From assembly GCA_002471865.1 (NCBI GenBank), contig DKQU01000031.1, positions 1 to 11,374 on the forward strand: 11,374 nucleotides of DNA, read 5' to 3'. Below the pieces are notes generated by a model. It was not told where the DNA came from. It ran no database searches and saw only the letters and a list, made by a program, of their open reading frames with translations. Shown here in pieces: positions 1 through 6,751 of this stretch. Position numbers and translations under genes: made by a program. How positions within the stretch are numbered: the stretch's first letter is position 1; each line of letters begins with the position of its first letter. This DNA is from Fidelibacterota bacterium UBA7300. Lineage in GTDB: Bacteria > Fidelibacterota > Marinisomatia > Marinisomatales > UBA2128.

Positions 1-480
1 AATAGTGGCCGTATATAGGTCATGGAAATCAAGATACTTACTCATTGCATAGGCTCCAACGACTAGAACGTTTGTATATCTCTTATCAGTAACGATATAC
101 TTGACAGCGATGTCCAATCCCGTCACAAAAGCGGCGCAGGCACAGTTGACATCGAAGGTCCCGGCATTTTTTGAGCCCAGCATATGCTGCACTTTAGATG
201 CAGTAGCTGGCGATAAATACTCCGGTGTATCTGTTCCAATTATGATAAGATCAAGTGCCTCCGGCGAGAGACCGGCTGCCTGAAGAGCGTTCTGGGCTGC
301 TGCCTGGCACAGGTCAGCTGTAGATTCATCCTCTTCACAAATGTGTCGCTCATGGATGTTCAAGGTACCACCCACAAATTCATCCACATCTTCTCCCAAA
401 AGTGGAATAAAATCTGCATTGGTCATCACTTTATCAGGGGCATACATACCGGTGCCGACGATTCGTGCAAAACGCTTCAT
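1..480 (-). CDS. 3-oxoacyl-ACP synthase III (KAS III/FabH-like), partial
   Basis: This is the N-terminal 160 residues of a thiolase-fold condensing enzyme; the C-terminal half, with the catalytic His and Asn, lies beyond the window edge. KAS III enzymes transfer an acyl group from acyl-CoA to an active-site Cys and condense it with malonyl-ACP or a similar extender. Visible marks are GTGMYAPDKVMTN at the N-terminus, ERHICEEDEST near 44-53, GTDTPEY at 82-88, and FDVNCACAAF with the probable nucleophile Cys115. Two positions that hold CoA in E. coli FabH look changed: the Trp32 equivalent is Phe35 and the Arg36 equivalent is Thr39, within FVGGTLNIHER. It is therefore probably not the housekeeping FabH and may use a different acyl donor. 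The start ATG overlaps the hydrolase stop (ATGA), with GGGGAG upstream as ribosome site. It is the last visible gene of the acyl-CoA ligase operon. The family call is firm; the product is unknown. Confidence 0.88.
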   Translation of the reverse strand, partial: MKRFARIVGTGMYAPDKVMTNADFIPLLGEDVDEFVGGTLNIHERHICEEDESTADLCQAAAQNALQAAGLSPEALDLIIIGTDTPEYLSPATASKVQHMLGSKNAGTFDVNCACAAFVTGLDIAVKYIVTDKRYTNVLVVGAYAMSKYLDFHDLYTATI

Positions 481-1406
481 TTATTCTCCCCTAGATAATT
501 CATCAATATCTCGTTAAACTCATCCACACATTCGAACATGGGAAAATGCCCGCAATTTTCCATTGTCTCCAGCCGGGCATGAGAAATGGACTTTATGGCT
601 TTTGTTGAGACAAAGTGCGGAACGAGAGCATCCTGCCGTCCCCATATAATCAGTGTGGGAATCTCTGTCGCTCCAATCCGCTCTCGTACTGTAGTCTTCA
701 GCATAATTTCCATCGCTTGTACCATAGCATGCGCGTAGCCTTTGTACTCTTTTCCACTTGCCAAAAGTCCCGCTCGATGGAGGGCATATCGCTCTAGCTC
801 AGGAGTCCACTCTGTCCCTAACTTCCTATAGTTCTGCACAGCTTGTTCAACTGTGGTAGCCAGAATAGTTTCCACGGTAAAACTCGCCCGAAGGGTCTGC
901 TTTAATGCCTTGGGAAACTGCTGAATCCCTGCAGGACTGATAAGAACCATAGTTTCTATTTTCTCGGGACGGGCAGTTCCATAAATCATAGCAACACAAC
1001 CACCATAACTATGCCCCACGAGCGTAGCATTCTCAATACCGACTTCACGGTATAGTTCGTCAATCAGCCCAATGATAAACTCTTCAGTGAACTCAATCTC
1101 CGGTTTATCTGATTTCCCGAATCCCGGATAATCCACGGATAAGACTCGAAACTCCTTCTCAACTACAGGATAAACCGTCTCGAAATTGGTAATATCTGAT
1201 GCTTGGCCATGGAGAAATATGACTGGCTTTCCCACACCGGTATCAATATAAGCTACCTTGTGACCTTCGTAAATGAACGTCTTTTCAGAGTAATTGTAGT
1301 CCACTTCTTTGAACGATATCTCCTTTATTTCATCTGTCAGTTGAGCCAAAGCCGGCATAGTTAATCCTACTAATACAAGGATAACCATTCGCCAGACACT
1401 GTTCAT
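477..1406 (-). CDS. Alpha/beta hydrolase with signal peptide
   Basis: This is a 309-residue alpha/beta-hydrolase-fold protein predicted to be exported. The first 21 residues form a typical Sec signal (short basic start, hydrophobic stretch VILVLVGL, then MPALA before Gln22). There is no lipobox Cys. Catalytic elements appear in the usual order: oxyanion loop FLHGQAS (64-70), nucleophile elbow GHSYGG with Ser133, acid Asp259 in WGRQDALVP, and His287 in NCGHFPMFE. It resembles the MhpC/esterase/haloperoxidase-like group; the substrate cannot be read from sequence. The chosen start is the internal ATG at 1406 because it overlaps the upstream stop as ATGA and places the signal peptide correctly; an upstream in-frame start at 1424 would add six residues. 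Its position between a repressor gene and a KAS III gene suggests it acts on an acyl ester, lactone or lipid outside the cytoplasm. The Ser nucleophile argues against an OleB beta-lactone decarboxylase, which uses Asp. Confidence 0.88.
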   Translation of the reverse strand: MNSVWRMVILVLVGLTMPALAQLTDEIKEISFKEVDYNYSEKTFIYEGHKVAYIDTGVGKPVIFLHGQASDITNFETVYPVVEKEFRVLSVDYPGFGKSDKPEIEFTEEFIIGLIDELYREVGIENATLVGHSYGGCVAMIYGTARPEKIETMVLISPAGIQQFPKALKQTLRASFTVETILATTVEQAVQNYRKLGTEWTPELERYALHRAGLLASGKEYKGYAHAMVQAMEIMLKTTVRERIGATEIPTLIIWGRQDALVPHFVSTKAIKSISHARLETMENCGHFPMFECVDEFNEILMNYLGENK

Positions 1407-1867
1407 AATTTCCCGGCCTCCCAATCCTCCATAAACTTGGCAAACATGTCGTGGAGCTGGGAATGAAAGAGTTCCATTCGATGAAACCTTTCTTTTACCT
1501 CTGGTTCCAAATTGTCGCTGGTTTCTAGAATTGAAGCTGCAATCTGTTGGTTACGTCGTATCAGCCACAAGTTTCGTCGGGCCGAGCGCGAAAAAGGATG
1601 CTCTGTAATCTCATAGTATGTTTTCCGATCGCCAGGTTTACGGACACTGCGAATCATACCAAACTCCTCCAACAATCGTGTTTCCACACTAACAGGTCCT
1701 TTGCTCACCTGTAAAAGATGAGTAATGTCATCCAGAGAAAGAGCGTCCCTGTTCGATAACAGAAGTCCCACAATGCGCCCCCTAACATGCGGCTGTCCAA
1801 AAGCAGTGTAGCCATTACCAAAATCCTCAATCAACTCTTTGCGCTCTATAGTTAGTTCCTCACTCAT
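1403..1867 (-). CDS. GbsR/MarR-family transcriptional regulator
   Basis: This is a 154-residue winged helix-turn-helix regulator of the GbsR-like branch of MarR proteins. The family signature is clear: LIEDFGNGYTAFGQPHVRGRI at the start (given here in outline, residues 12-31), the recognition-helix region LLQVSKGPVSVETRLLEEFGM (51-71), and the wing VRKPGDRKTYYEIT (75-88). The C-terminal half (95-150) is helical and probably dimerises. The start at 1867 is chosen because GAGGGA lies at a good distance and the gene then follows the ligase stop by 5 bases; the longer reading frame to 1909 would run back into the ligase. Its stop overlaps the hydrolase start (ATGA). Being embedded in the operon suggests local autoregulation, possibly with an acyl-CoA or fatty acid as ligand. 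That ligand is inference; characterised GbsR proteins answer to choline. Confidence 0.85.
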   Translation of the reverse strand: MSEELTIERKELIEDFGNGYTAFGQPHVRGRIVGLLLSNRDALSLDDITHLLQVSKGPVSVETRLLEEFGMIRSVRKPGDRKTYYEITEHPFSRSARRNLWLIRRNQQIAASILETSDNLEPEVKERFHRMELFHSQLHDMFAKFMEDWEAGKL

Positions 1868-1872
1868 TTGTT

Positions 1873-3591
1873 TTATCCCTCTTCCTGAAGAAGAGCAGGC
1901 CGCTCGCAATATAGCGCCTCAAGCTCTTCTTTATAATATTCATATACTTTCTTCCGCCTTACTTTCAGAGAAGAAGTCAACAGTCCGTTAAGTGGTGTAA
2001 AGTTCTCCGGGATAATCCTAAAATATTTAATTGTCTCGAATGAAGCCAACTCACTATTCAAGAGGTTAATGGATTCCTGCACCAACTCCTCGACAGTAGG
2101 TGAGACGCAAAGTTCTTCCCAACTGTCGAAAGTTACACTGTTCTCCTTTGCCCACTGTTCTACAATAGAACGACTCAGTGTCACTGCTGCAACGAGATAC
2201 TTCTTCCCATCACCATAAACCACGAGATGTTCTATATACGGATTGTATCTGAATTTCAATTCTATATTCTCTGGAGGAATATTCTTTCCTCCTGACGTTA
2301 CAATAATCTCCTTCTTCCGGCCGATAATCTTCAGAAACCCACCGTCTAACCATTGACCTACATCGCCAGTTCTTAACCAACCGTCCTGTGTAAACACCTC
2401 TTTCGTCGCCTCAGGATCCTTATAGTACCCCTGAAATACTACTGGACCTCTTGCCAGGATTTCACCATCCTTTGCCAACTTAATATCAACGCAAGAATAC
2501 GGCTTCCCCACGGAATCAAAATTGTAGTCATTATGCCTATTCATAGTTAATGTGGGAGAGCACTCTGTCAGACCATAACCTTCAGTAATCCACATTCCTG
2601 CTTTCAAGAAGAACTCCTTTACCTCCCGCTTCAGACCAGCTCCACCTGACAGAAGAAAGGTGATCCTGCCACCTATGAGCTTACGTAATGTTTCAAGCTG
2701 TTCATCCTCATTCTCAGAGGAAGAAATTGTCAATTGAAAAAGTTTCTCGAAATACGCGGGAACGCTCATGAAAAGATGTGGCTTTATCTCTGGTAAAAGC
2801 TGAAGTACTTCCAAGGGATTTGTCAGGTAACTTGTAAAGCCTAGGATGTTCCCAAGACCAAGAGCCCCCCAACCGAAAATATGAGAATTTGGTAGCCAAT
2901 GGAGGTCAACACTCTCAGATAATACCAACGGACCGTTAATATCGAGCCAATCGTTAGTACTGGCGATGAGACTTCTGTAAGTGAGTGGCACTCCTTTGGG
3001 ACGGCCGGTTGTTCCTGAGGTGTAAAGCATTTGTGCAATATGATCTTCCGTGGTTGTCTCAATTAGTTCTTCAATTATATCCGGGTGAGTCACTTTATGA
3101 TTCTCACCCATGCGATAAAATTCATCGAAGGAAAAACAGTGAAGGTTATTACTGTTTTGCTCGATATCACCCTCCATCACAACCACGTATTTCAGTATAG
3201 GGAATCTCATTTCTGAAGACAGTAGTAGCTTTAGAAGAGATAAATTTCGAATGAACAGGAGTTTTATATCGGAATGGTTCACTATAAATCTTGCCACGTC
3301 TGCAGTAGAATTATGATAGATAGGAACCAATACTGCTTGAGCGGTGGCTATCCCTATTCCAGCATAAATCCACTCCAGACTATTATCACTATAGATACCC
3401 ACCTTGTCGTCAGTATTGATTCCAATCGATTTTAGAGCATGAGTAATCAACTCTACCCGTTTCCGATATTCCGACCACAGGATTGACTTCCACTCTCCAC
3501 CATTCTTCACCATAAACCGTGGCTTATCAGCCCAATGTTCCGCTTGGTCAAAAAATACTGCTTGGGTTGTCTTCAATATCTCAGTGGTCAT
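1873..3591 (-). CDS. Long-chain acyl-CoA synthetase (AMP-dependent ligase)
   Basis: This 572-residue member of the ANL superfamily (FAA1/FadD-like long-chain branch) activates a fatty acid to acyl-AMP and then acyl-CoA. Visible motifs are the phosphate loop YTSGTTGRPKG (190-200), GYGLTEC (338-344), the Asp of RTGD (407-410), the hinge and C-terminal motif GRKKEIIVTSGGKNI (424-438), and the probable catalytic Lys543 in LTSSLKVRRKK. The length is at the short end for the branch, and no signal or membrane segment is seen. It opens the operon with the GbsR regulator, exported hydrolase and KAS III homologue. The start has AGGA only one base from the ATG, too close for a normal ribosome site, yet it is the only upstream ATG that gives a full N-terminus. 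An OleC beta-lactone synthetase is a less likely alternative. Substrate chain length cannot be read from the sequence. Confidence 0.92.
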   Translation of the reverse strand: MTTEILKTTQAVFFDQAEHWADKPRFMVKNGGEWKSILWSEYRKRVELITHALKSIGINTDDKVGIYSDNSLEWIYAGIGIATAQAVLVPIYHNSTADVARFIVNHSDIKLLFIRNLSLLKLLLSSEMRFPILKYVVVMEGDIEQNSNNLHCFSFDEFYRMGENHKVTHPDIIEELIETTTEDHIAQMLYTSGTTGRPKGVPLTYRSLIASTNDWLDINGPLVLSESVDLHWLPNSHIFGWGALGLGNILGFTSYLTNPLEVLQLLPEIKPHLFMSVPAYFEKLFQLTISSSENEDEQLETLRKLIGGRITFLLSGGAGLKREVKEFFLKAGMWITEGYGLTECSPTLTMNRHNDYNFDSVGKPYSCVDIKLAKDGEILARGPVVFQGYYKDPEATKEVFTQDGWLRTGDVGQWLDGGFLKIIGRKKEIIVTSGGKNIPPENIELKFRYNPYIEHLVVYGDGKKYLVAAVTLSRSIVEQWAKENSVTFDSWEELCVSPTVEELVQESINLLNSELASFETIKYFRIIPENFTPLNGLLTSSLKVRRKKVYEYYKEELEALYCERPALLQEEG

Positions 3592-3596
3592 ATCCT

Positions 3597-3620
3597 AATG
3601 TTTGGTAAATTTCAAACGTT
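3597..3620. promoter_or_regulatory. Candidate operator: imperfect inverted repeat
   Basis: AATGTTTG (3597-3604) and CAAACGTT (3613-3620) form 8-base arms with one mismatch around an 8-base spacer. The repeat begins six bases upstream of the ligase ATG, so a protein bound there could block transcription or the start of translation. The dyad size fits a winged-helix dimer, and the operon carries its own GbsR-type regulator. No second copy was found in this gap. The link to the regulator is inference. Confidence 0.35.
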
Positions 3621-3633
3621 CCATATACTCCAA

Positions 3634-3662
3634 CATTTACAAAATTATTCGGTAAGAGTCAA
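3634..3662 (-). promoter_or_regulatory. Candidate promoter of the acyl-CoA ligase operon
   Basis: On the minus strand TTGACT (3657-3662) is followed after 17 bases by TAAATG (3634-3639). The -35 match is good and the -10 match is weak. Transcription would start near 3627 and run directly into the inverted repeat at 3597-3620. The divergent EamA gene may use TATAAA at 3667-3672 as a -10 element, but no matching -35 is seen. If the organism is in the Bacteroidota, promoters may follow a different consensus, so this is tentative. Confidence 0.25.
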
Positions 3663-3723
3663 TAGATATAAACAAGAGAGATTTCCCTTCCTGCCCTTCA
3701 CCCGCAACCATTAACTTCTCAGC

Positions 3724-4566
3724 ATGATCGCCACTCAAGATCACCGCCTCCGGGGAATCATCCTACTCATCATAACAGCTCTACTCTGGAGTCTCGGTGG
3801 GCTGCTTATAAAGCTCATTAACTGGAACCCCATGGCTATTGCCGGGACAAGAAGCGGTATCGCCGCCTTAATGATATTTCTTTACCTCCGCCGGCCGAAA
3901 TTCACCTGGAGCAAGTACCAACTGTGGGGTGCCGTCGCCTACAGCGCAACGGTACTGCTCTTCGTGCTGGGGAACAAAATGACTACTGCCGCAAATACGA
4001 TCCTCCTCCAGTACACGTCACCTATTTGGATAGCGCTGTTCGGGGGATGGTTCTTGGGTGAGCGGGTAAAATGGCGAGATTGGCTGTTCATCACTTTTGT
4101 TCTGTGCGGGATGGTGCTTTTGTTCATGGATAAGCTCTCCGTCACCGGTTTCTGGGGTAATATTGCGGCGGTGGTAAGCGGTATCTCCTTCGGCTGGCTA
4201 ACGATGCTCATGCGGCGGCAGAAGGCGGGTTCACCGGTAGAGACCGTACTGCTTGGGAATATCCTGACTTTCATAATTGCACTGCCTTTTATGGCTCAGG
4301 GGCCGCTTCCTCCGGCAGGTGACTGGGTCTATCTGCTGCTGCTCGGTATCTTCCAACTTGGACTTTCTTACATCCTTTATGCTGAAGCGATAAAACACAT
4401 TACGGCTCTCTCTTCTATTATAATCGCCATGATTGAGCCCATTCTGAACCCATTGTGGGTGCTGCTGATTATTGGAGAAGTACCGGGATCGTGGGCTGTG
4501 GTGGGAGGAGTGATTATCTTGGGAACGGTGACTCTACGAGCGGTACGGGAGGCTGGAAGAGCTTAA
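3724..4566 (+). CDS. EamA-family (DMT) transporter
   Basis: This 280-residue integral membrane protein of the drug/metabolite transporter superfamily has two EamA repeats, each expected to supply five helices. The repeat hallmarks are ANTILLQYTSPIWIALFGGW followed by a GERV turn in the first half, and LSSIIIAMIEPILNPLWVLL followed by GE in the second. The N-terminal helix GIILLIITALLWSLGGLLIK is also typical. Substrates of such carriers are usually small metabolites or amino acids; the specific one cannot be predicted. An in-frame TAA lies 12 bases upstream of the ATG, so the start is fixed, but no Shine-Dalgarno sequence is evident. It is the only clearly real plus-strand gene, divergent from the lipid operon and convergent with the GYD gene, seven bases from that gene's stop. 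It looks richer in G+C than the neighbouring ligase gene, by eye only. Confidence 0.9.
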   Translation: MIATQDHRLRGIILLIITALLWSLGGLLIKLINWNPMAIAGTRSGIAALMIFLYLRRPKFTWSKYQLWGAVAYSATVLLFVLGNKMTTAANTILLQYTSPIWIALFGGWFLGERVKWRDWLFITFVLCGMVLLFMDKLSVTGFWGNIAAVVSGISFGWLTMLMRRQKAGSPVETVLLGNILTFIIALPFMAQGPLPPAGDWVYLLLLGIFQLGLSYILYAEAIKHITALSSIIIAMIEPILNPLWVLLIIGEVPGSWAVVGGVIILGTVTLRAVREAGRA

Positions 4567-4573
4567 ATATTTT

Positions 4574-4876
4574 TTACCGAACTAAGCCTACCTCTTCAGC
4601 TATTTCATCAAATACTTCCATTGTGATGGCTGGATGTGAAACAAAAAGTATTCCTAGCTTATTTGTCAAAGCAATAGAAAAACGTGTAGTGGTTTCTACA
4701 TCAGGAAAATCAACTACTAATACCAAATCATCTTTTCTCCTGCCTACCAAAACATGTATTTGAATTATTTCGCCGCCATAGTCTTTTACCATTGCTTCAA
4801 TTTCTTTAGTCCTGCCGGCTGATACATCGCGAAACATCTCAGCATCATACGTACCAAACATATAGAATGTTTTCAT
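4574..4876 (-). CDS. GYD-domain small protein
   Basis: This 100-residue soluble protein resembles the GYD family, small ferredoxin-like-fold proteins of unknown function. Supporting features are the N-terminal strand MKTFYMFGTYDAE, the central GRTKEIEAMVKDYGGEI helix and turn, VLVGRRKDDLVLVVDFPD (the beta hairpin that ends in a conserved D-x-P-D-like turn), and a hydrophobic middle FSIALTNKLGILF. The start is the ATG at 4876, preceded by GGAGG eight bases away; the frame can be extended by five codons to a TTG, but that would swallow the ribosome site. It is convergent with the EamA gene and stands alone. A weak promoter-like pair (TTGCTA 4952-4957, TACATT 4929-4934 on the minus strand) lies upstream. 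No role can be assigned. Confidence 0.72.
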   Translation of the reverse strand: MKTFYMFGTYDAEMFRDVSAGRTKEIEAMVKDYGGEIIQIHVLVGRRKDDLVLVVDFPDVETTTRFSIALTNKLGILFVSHPAITMEVFDEIAEEVGLVR

Positions 4877-4965
4877 ATAATTATCCTCCAAGACAGTATT
4901 TGTTTTCTAAGCATTTTCCAACCTGTAGAATGTAGAACCTCTAACGTTAAATAGCAATATCAACT

Positions 4966-5050
4966 AAAAGGAGTTTGAAGAATTAAGGATTATCTACTTG
5001 TGATTTATGATGTGAGAGAGTCTAAACGAGTTTTGGAAAAAATGAGATAA
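4966..5050 (+). pseudogene. Possible cas2 N-terminal relic
   Basis: A plus-strand reading frame from an ATT codon at 4982 to a TAA at 5048 encodes 22 residues containing DYLLVIYDVRESKRVLEKM. This looks like the first strand and helix of Cas2 nucleases, whose N-termini typically read like LVxYDIxDxKR and carry a conserved Asp in that position. An AAAAGGAG sequence (4966-4973) sits eight bases before the ATT, as if an original ATG had mutated. The frame then stops and nothing resembling the remaining 70 or so Cas2 residues follows. No CRISPR repeats or other cas genes are visible. With only about 18 informative residues, chance resemblance or a genuine short peptide remains possible. Confidence 0.3.
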
Positions 5051-5059
5051 GACTTATTT

Positions 5060-5143
5060 CTATAATACAACTTTCCTGGAAACAGTTCCAGTCGCCCCTT
5101 CCAACCGTAAAACATGTATACCACTCACCAGTTCAACTCTCAA
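5060..5143 (-). pseudogene. T9SS type A sorting-domain tail relic
   Basis: Just past the thiI stop, in the frame shifted by one, the minus strand encodes about 27 residues ending in a TAG at 5060-5062. The piece contains ELVSGIHVLRLEG and then SRKVVL at the very end. This matches the C-terminal end of type IX secretion sorting domains, which typically run L-x-x-G-x-Y-x-x-R-L-x-x-G, then a short strand with K-x-x-x-x. The frame is closed upstream by a TGA at 5144-5146 inside thiI, so no cargo protein remains. The simplest reading is the tail of a lost T9SS cargo gene whose body was replaced when thiI and its upstream neighbours arrived or were rearranged. It is also the best taxonomic clue in the window. 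Confidence 0.5.
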
Positions 5144-6311
5144 TCACTTTTTTGTGCAGAGAATCCAAAGCCCCTTCCACAAGTGCTTCCACATCAAGAT
5201 TTTCCTCTGCCTTTTGAAGCTGCTCGACAGTCGCCTTGGTAGCGGGCTGTTTGGGTAGAAAGTAGGCACAACAGTCCTCATCAGGAAGTATGGAAATATC
5301 GTAAGTACCGATTTCCTTAGATCTGTTGACGATCTCCTGCTTGTCCATTCCCACCAGAGGCCGGAGGATAGGCATAGACGTGACCGCCTCAATAGTCTCC
5401 ATGTTCTCTATGGTCTGAGACGCCACCTGACCTAACGATTCACCGGTAATTACAGCATGAGCTCCTTCCCGCTTGGCTAGTGCTTCAGCAATCCTGAACA
5501 TGAATCGACGGTAGAGGATGATGCGGTATTTCTCATGGCACTTCTCGATAACCTCTTCCTGAATGGGTGCCAATTCCGCCAGAAAAAGGGTAGTCCGGAG
5601 CTGGTGCTTCTGAAATATTCTGATAATATCGTGTACTTTCTTGATGGAAGCATCGCTGGTGTATGGTACAGAGTGAAAGTGTAAATAATTGATAAACGCA
5701 CCTCGCTTCATCATCTGCCACGTTGCCACCGGCGAATCTATCCCGCCTGAGATCATACTCAGCACCTTTCCTCCCATGCCTACTGGGAGACCGCCAAAAC
5801 CGTCAATCCGATGAGCGTAAACAAACGCTGAATCCTCTACCAAATCAATGTGACAATTCACATCCGGCTGTGTAAGATCCACTGTCTTTCCGAACTTCTC
5901 AACAACGGCAGCGCCAATCTCCTCGTTCATCTTCTGAGTTGATAGTGGGATATTTGGGTCTGACCGCCTTGTGGTAATGCGGAATGATTCCCCCGGAAGC
6001 GTGTTGACGAACTCTAATGCTGCTTCTTCCAATATCTCTTTTTTTTGTTCCATCCGAGTAGCCGGAGCAAAGTAAACAAGTCCGAATGTATTTCGCAGCA
6101 CTTCCTTCATGCAGTCCAGCGATTCTCTACCAATCTCCGTCAGCTCGATGACGATCCGTCCACGGACAGTTCGGATTTCTACATAACTCCCCGGGCAGGC
6201 GGCTTTCAAACCGGCTTTCATATTGTCCTTGAGTTTTCTCTCAAACTGCCGGCGATTCTTCCCTTTGGTTCCGATCTCGCCGTAGTGGCAAAGGATGTGA
6301 GTCGGCACCAT
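5133..6311 (-). CDS. thiI: tRNA 4-thiouridine synthetase ThiI (no rhodanese domain)
   Basis: ThiI adenylates U8 of tRNA and exchanges the adenylate for sulfur to give 4-thiouridine, a near-UV sensor; in some bacteria it also serves thiamine thiazole formation. The 392-residue protein has the N-terminal ferredoxin-like part (HYGEIGTKGKNRRQFE, 9-24), a THUMP domain (about 60-170, with FRITTRRSDPNIPLST), and the PP-loop ATPase domain with SGGIDSP (188-194), ITGESLGQVASQT (288-300) and ILPDEDCCAYFLPKQP (341-356). It ends there, lacking the C-terminal rhodanese domain of the roughly 480-residue E. coli enzyme, as in Bacillus. It therefore probably receives sulfur directly from a cysteine desulfurase. 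The ATG shares one base with the DUF2231 stop (TAATG), indicating translational coupling. No other good start is present. Confidence 0.95.
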   Translation of the reverse strand: MVPTHILCHYGEIGTKGKNRRQFERKLKDNMKAGLKAACPGSYVEIRTVRGRIVIELTEIGRESLDCMKEVLRNTFGLVYFAPATRMEQKKEILEEAALEFVNTLPGESFRITTRRSDPNIPLSTQKMNEEIGAAVVEKFGKTVDLTQPDVNCHIDLVEDSAFVYAHRIDGFGGLPVGMGGKVLSMISGGIDSPVATWQMMKRGAFINYLHFHSVPYTSDASIKKVHDIIRIFQKHQLRTTLFLAELAPIQEEVIEKCHEKYRIILYRRFMFRIAEALAKREGAHAVITGESLGQVASQTIENMETIEAVTSMPILRPLVGMDKQEIVNRSKEIGTYDISILPDEDCCAYFLPKQPATKATVEQLQKAEENLDVEALVEGALDSLHKKVIES

Positions 6312-6733
6312 TAGAATCTGCTAGCTAACTGAGCACCCAGGTGAGCTCCGTAGAAAAGACATCCTGTGGCTAACGAACCAATGGCAATGTAAATATACTT
6401 CAGTGATTCAGAAGGAATCTGACACTTGTTGGTCCAGCGCCAGATCAACAGACCGGTAAAAACAACAGTTGCCAAAAGTTGTGTCGAACCGTGCGTTTCA
6501 AATATAGGAAAAGGATTTTCCATATGACCAAAAAGAATGTCAGAAGAAAATCCGCTTATGACTCCAGTCAACGCACTTATTACACCAACTAACAGACACC
6601 ACCAACCGGCATGACTCAGCGATTCTTTCCTGAAGACTACACTGAGAAAATCAAACAAAACGCTGACTGATAGCAGCGCGATGGGAAAATGAATAATCAG
6701 TGGGTGAACAGAATCTAATTGCCACGGATACAT
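6311..6733 (-). CDS. DUF2231 membrane protein
   Basis: This 140-residue integral membrane protein has four predicted helices (roughly 11-33, 44-64, 84-100, 113-135). It matches the DUF2231 family by VHPLIIHFPIALL at 9-21, the His in FETHGSTQL, and the C-terminal YGAHLGAQL. The conserved His residues (10, 15, 81, 131) near the ends of the helices resemble haem or metal ligands, and related proteins occur near cytochromes, but no function is established. No clear Shine-Dalgarno sequence precedes the ATG. The stop overlaps the thiI start by one base, so the two are made from one transcript. A functional tie to tRNA thiolation is not evident; shared transcription may be incidental. Confidence 0.8.
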   Translation of the reverse strand: MYPWQLDSVHPLIIHFPIALLSVSVLFDFLSVVFRKESLSHAGWWCLLVGVISALTGVISGFSSDILFGHMENPFPIFETHGSTQLLATVVFTGLLIWRWTNKCQIPSESLKYIYIAIGSLATGCLFYGAHLGAQLASRF

Positions 6734-6751
6734 AACAGATCTGCTAAACTT

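Noticed and set aside
101..283. Plus-strand frame of 60 codons opposite the KAS III gene
   Set aside because: It is a shadow of the minus-strand gene, whose protein has clear family motifs; there is no ribosome site.
1406..1424. Longer hydrolase start adding six residues before the signal peptide
   Set aside because: The start at 1406 gives an ATGA overlap with the regulator stop and a standard signal peptide; the longer form puts an acidic stretch in front of it.
1..3591. OleABCD olefin biosynthesis locus
   Set aside because: The hydrolase has a Ser nucleophile and a signal peptide rather than OleB features, the ligase looks like a long-chain acyl-CoA synthetase, and no reductase is in the window.
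4924..4937. Tandem 7-base repeat TGTAGAA TGTAGAA considered as a CRISPR or integration repeat
   Set aside because: Only two very short copies with no spacer; no further copies seen nearby.
5076..5091. Perfect 6-base hairpin CTGGAA-ACAG-TTCCAG near the thiI 3' end, considered as a terminator
   Set aside because: No T-run follows on either strand and the stem is short. It lies inside the sorting-tail relic, where it may be chance.
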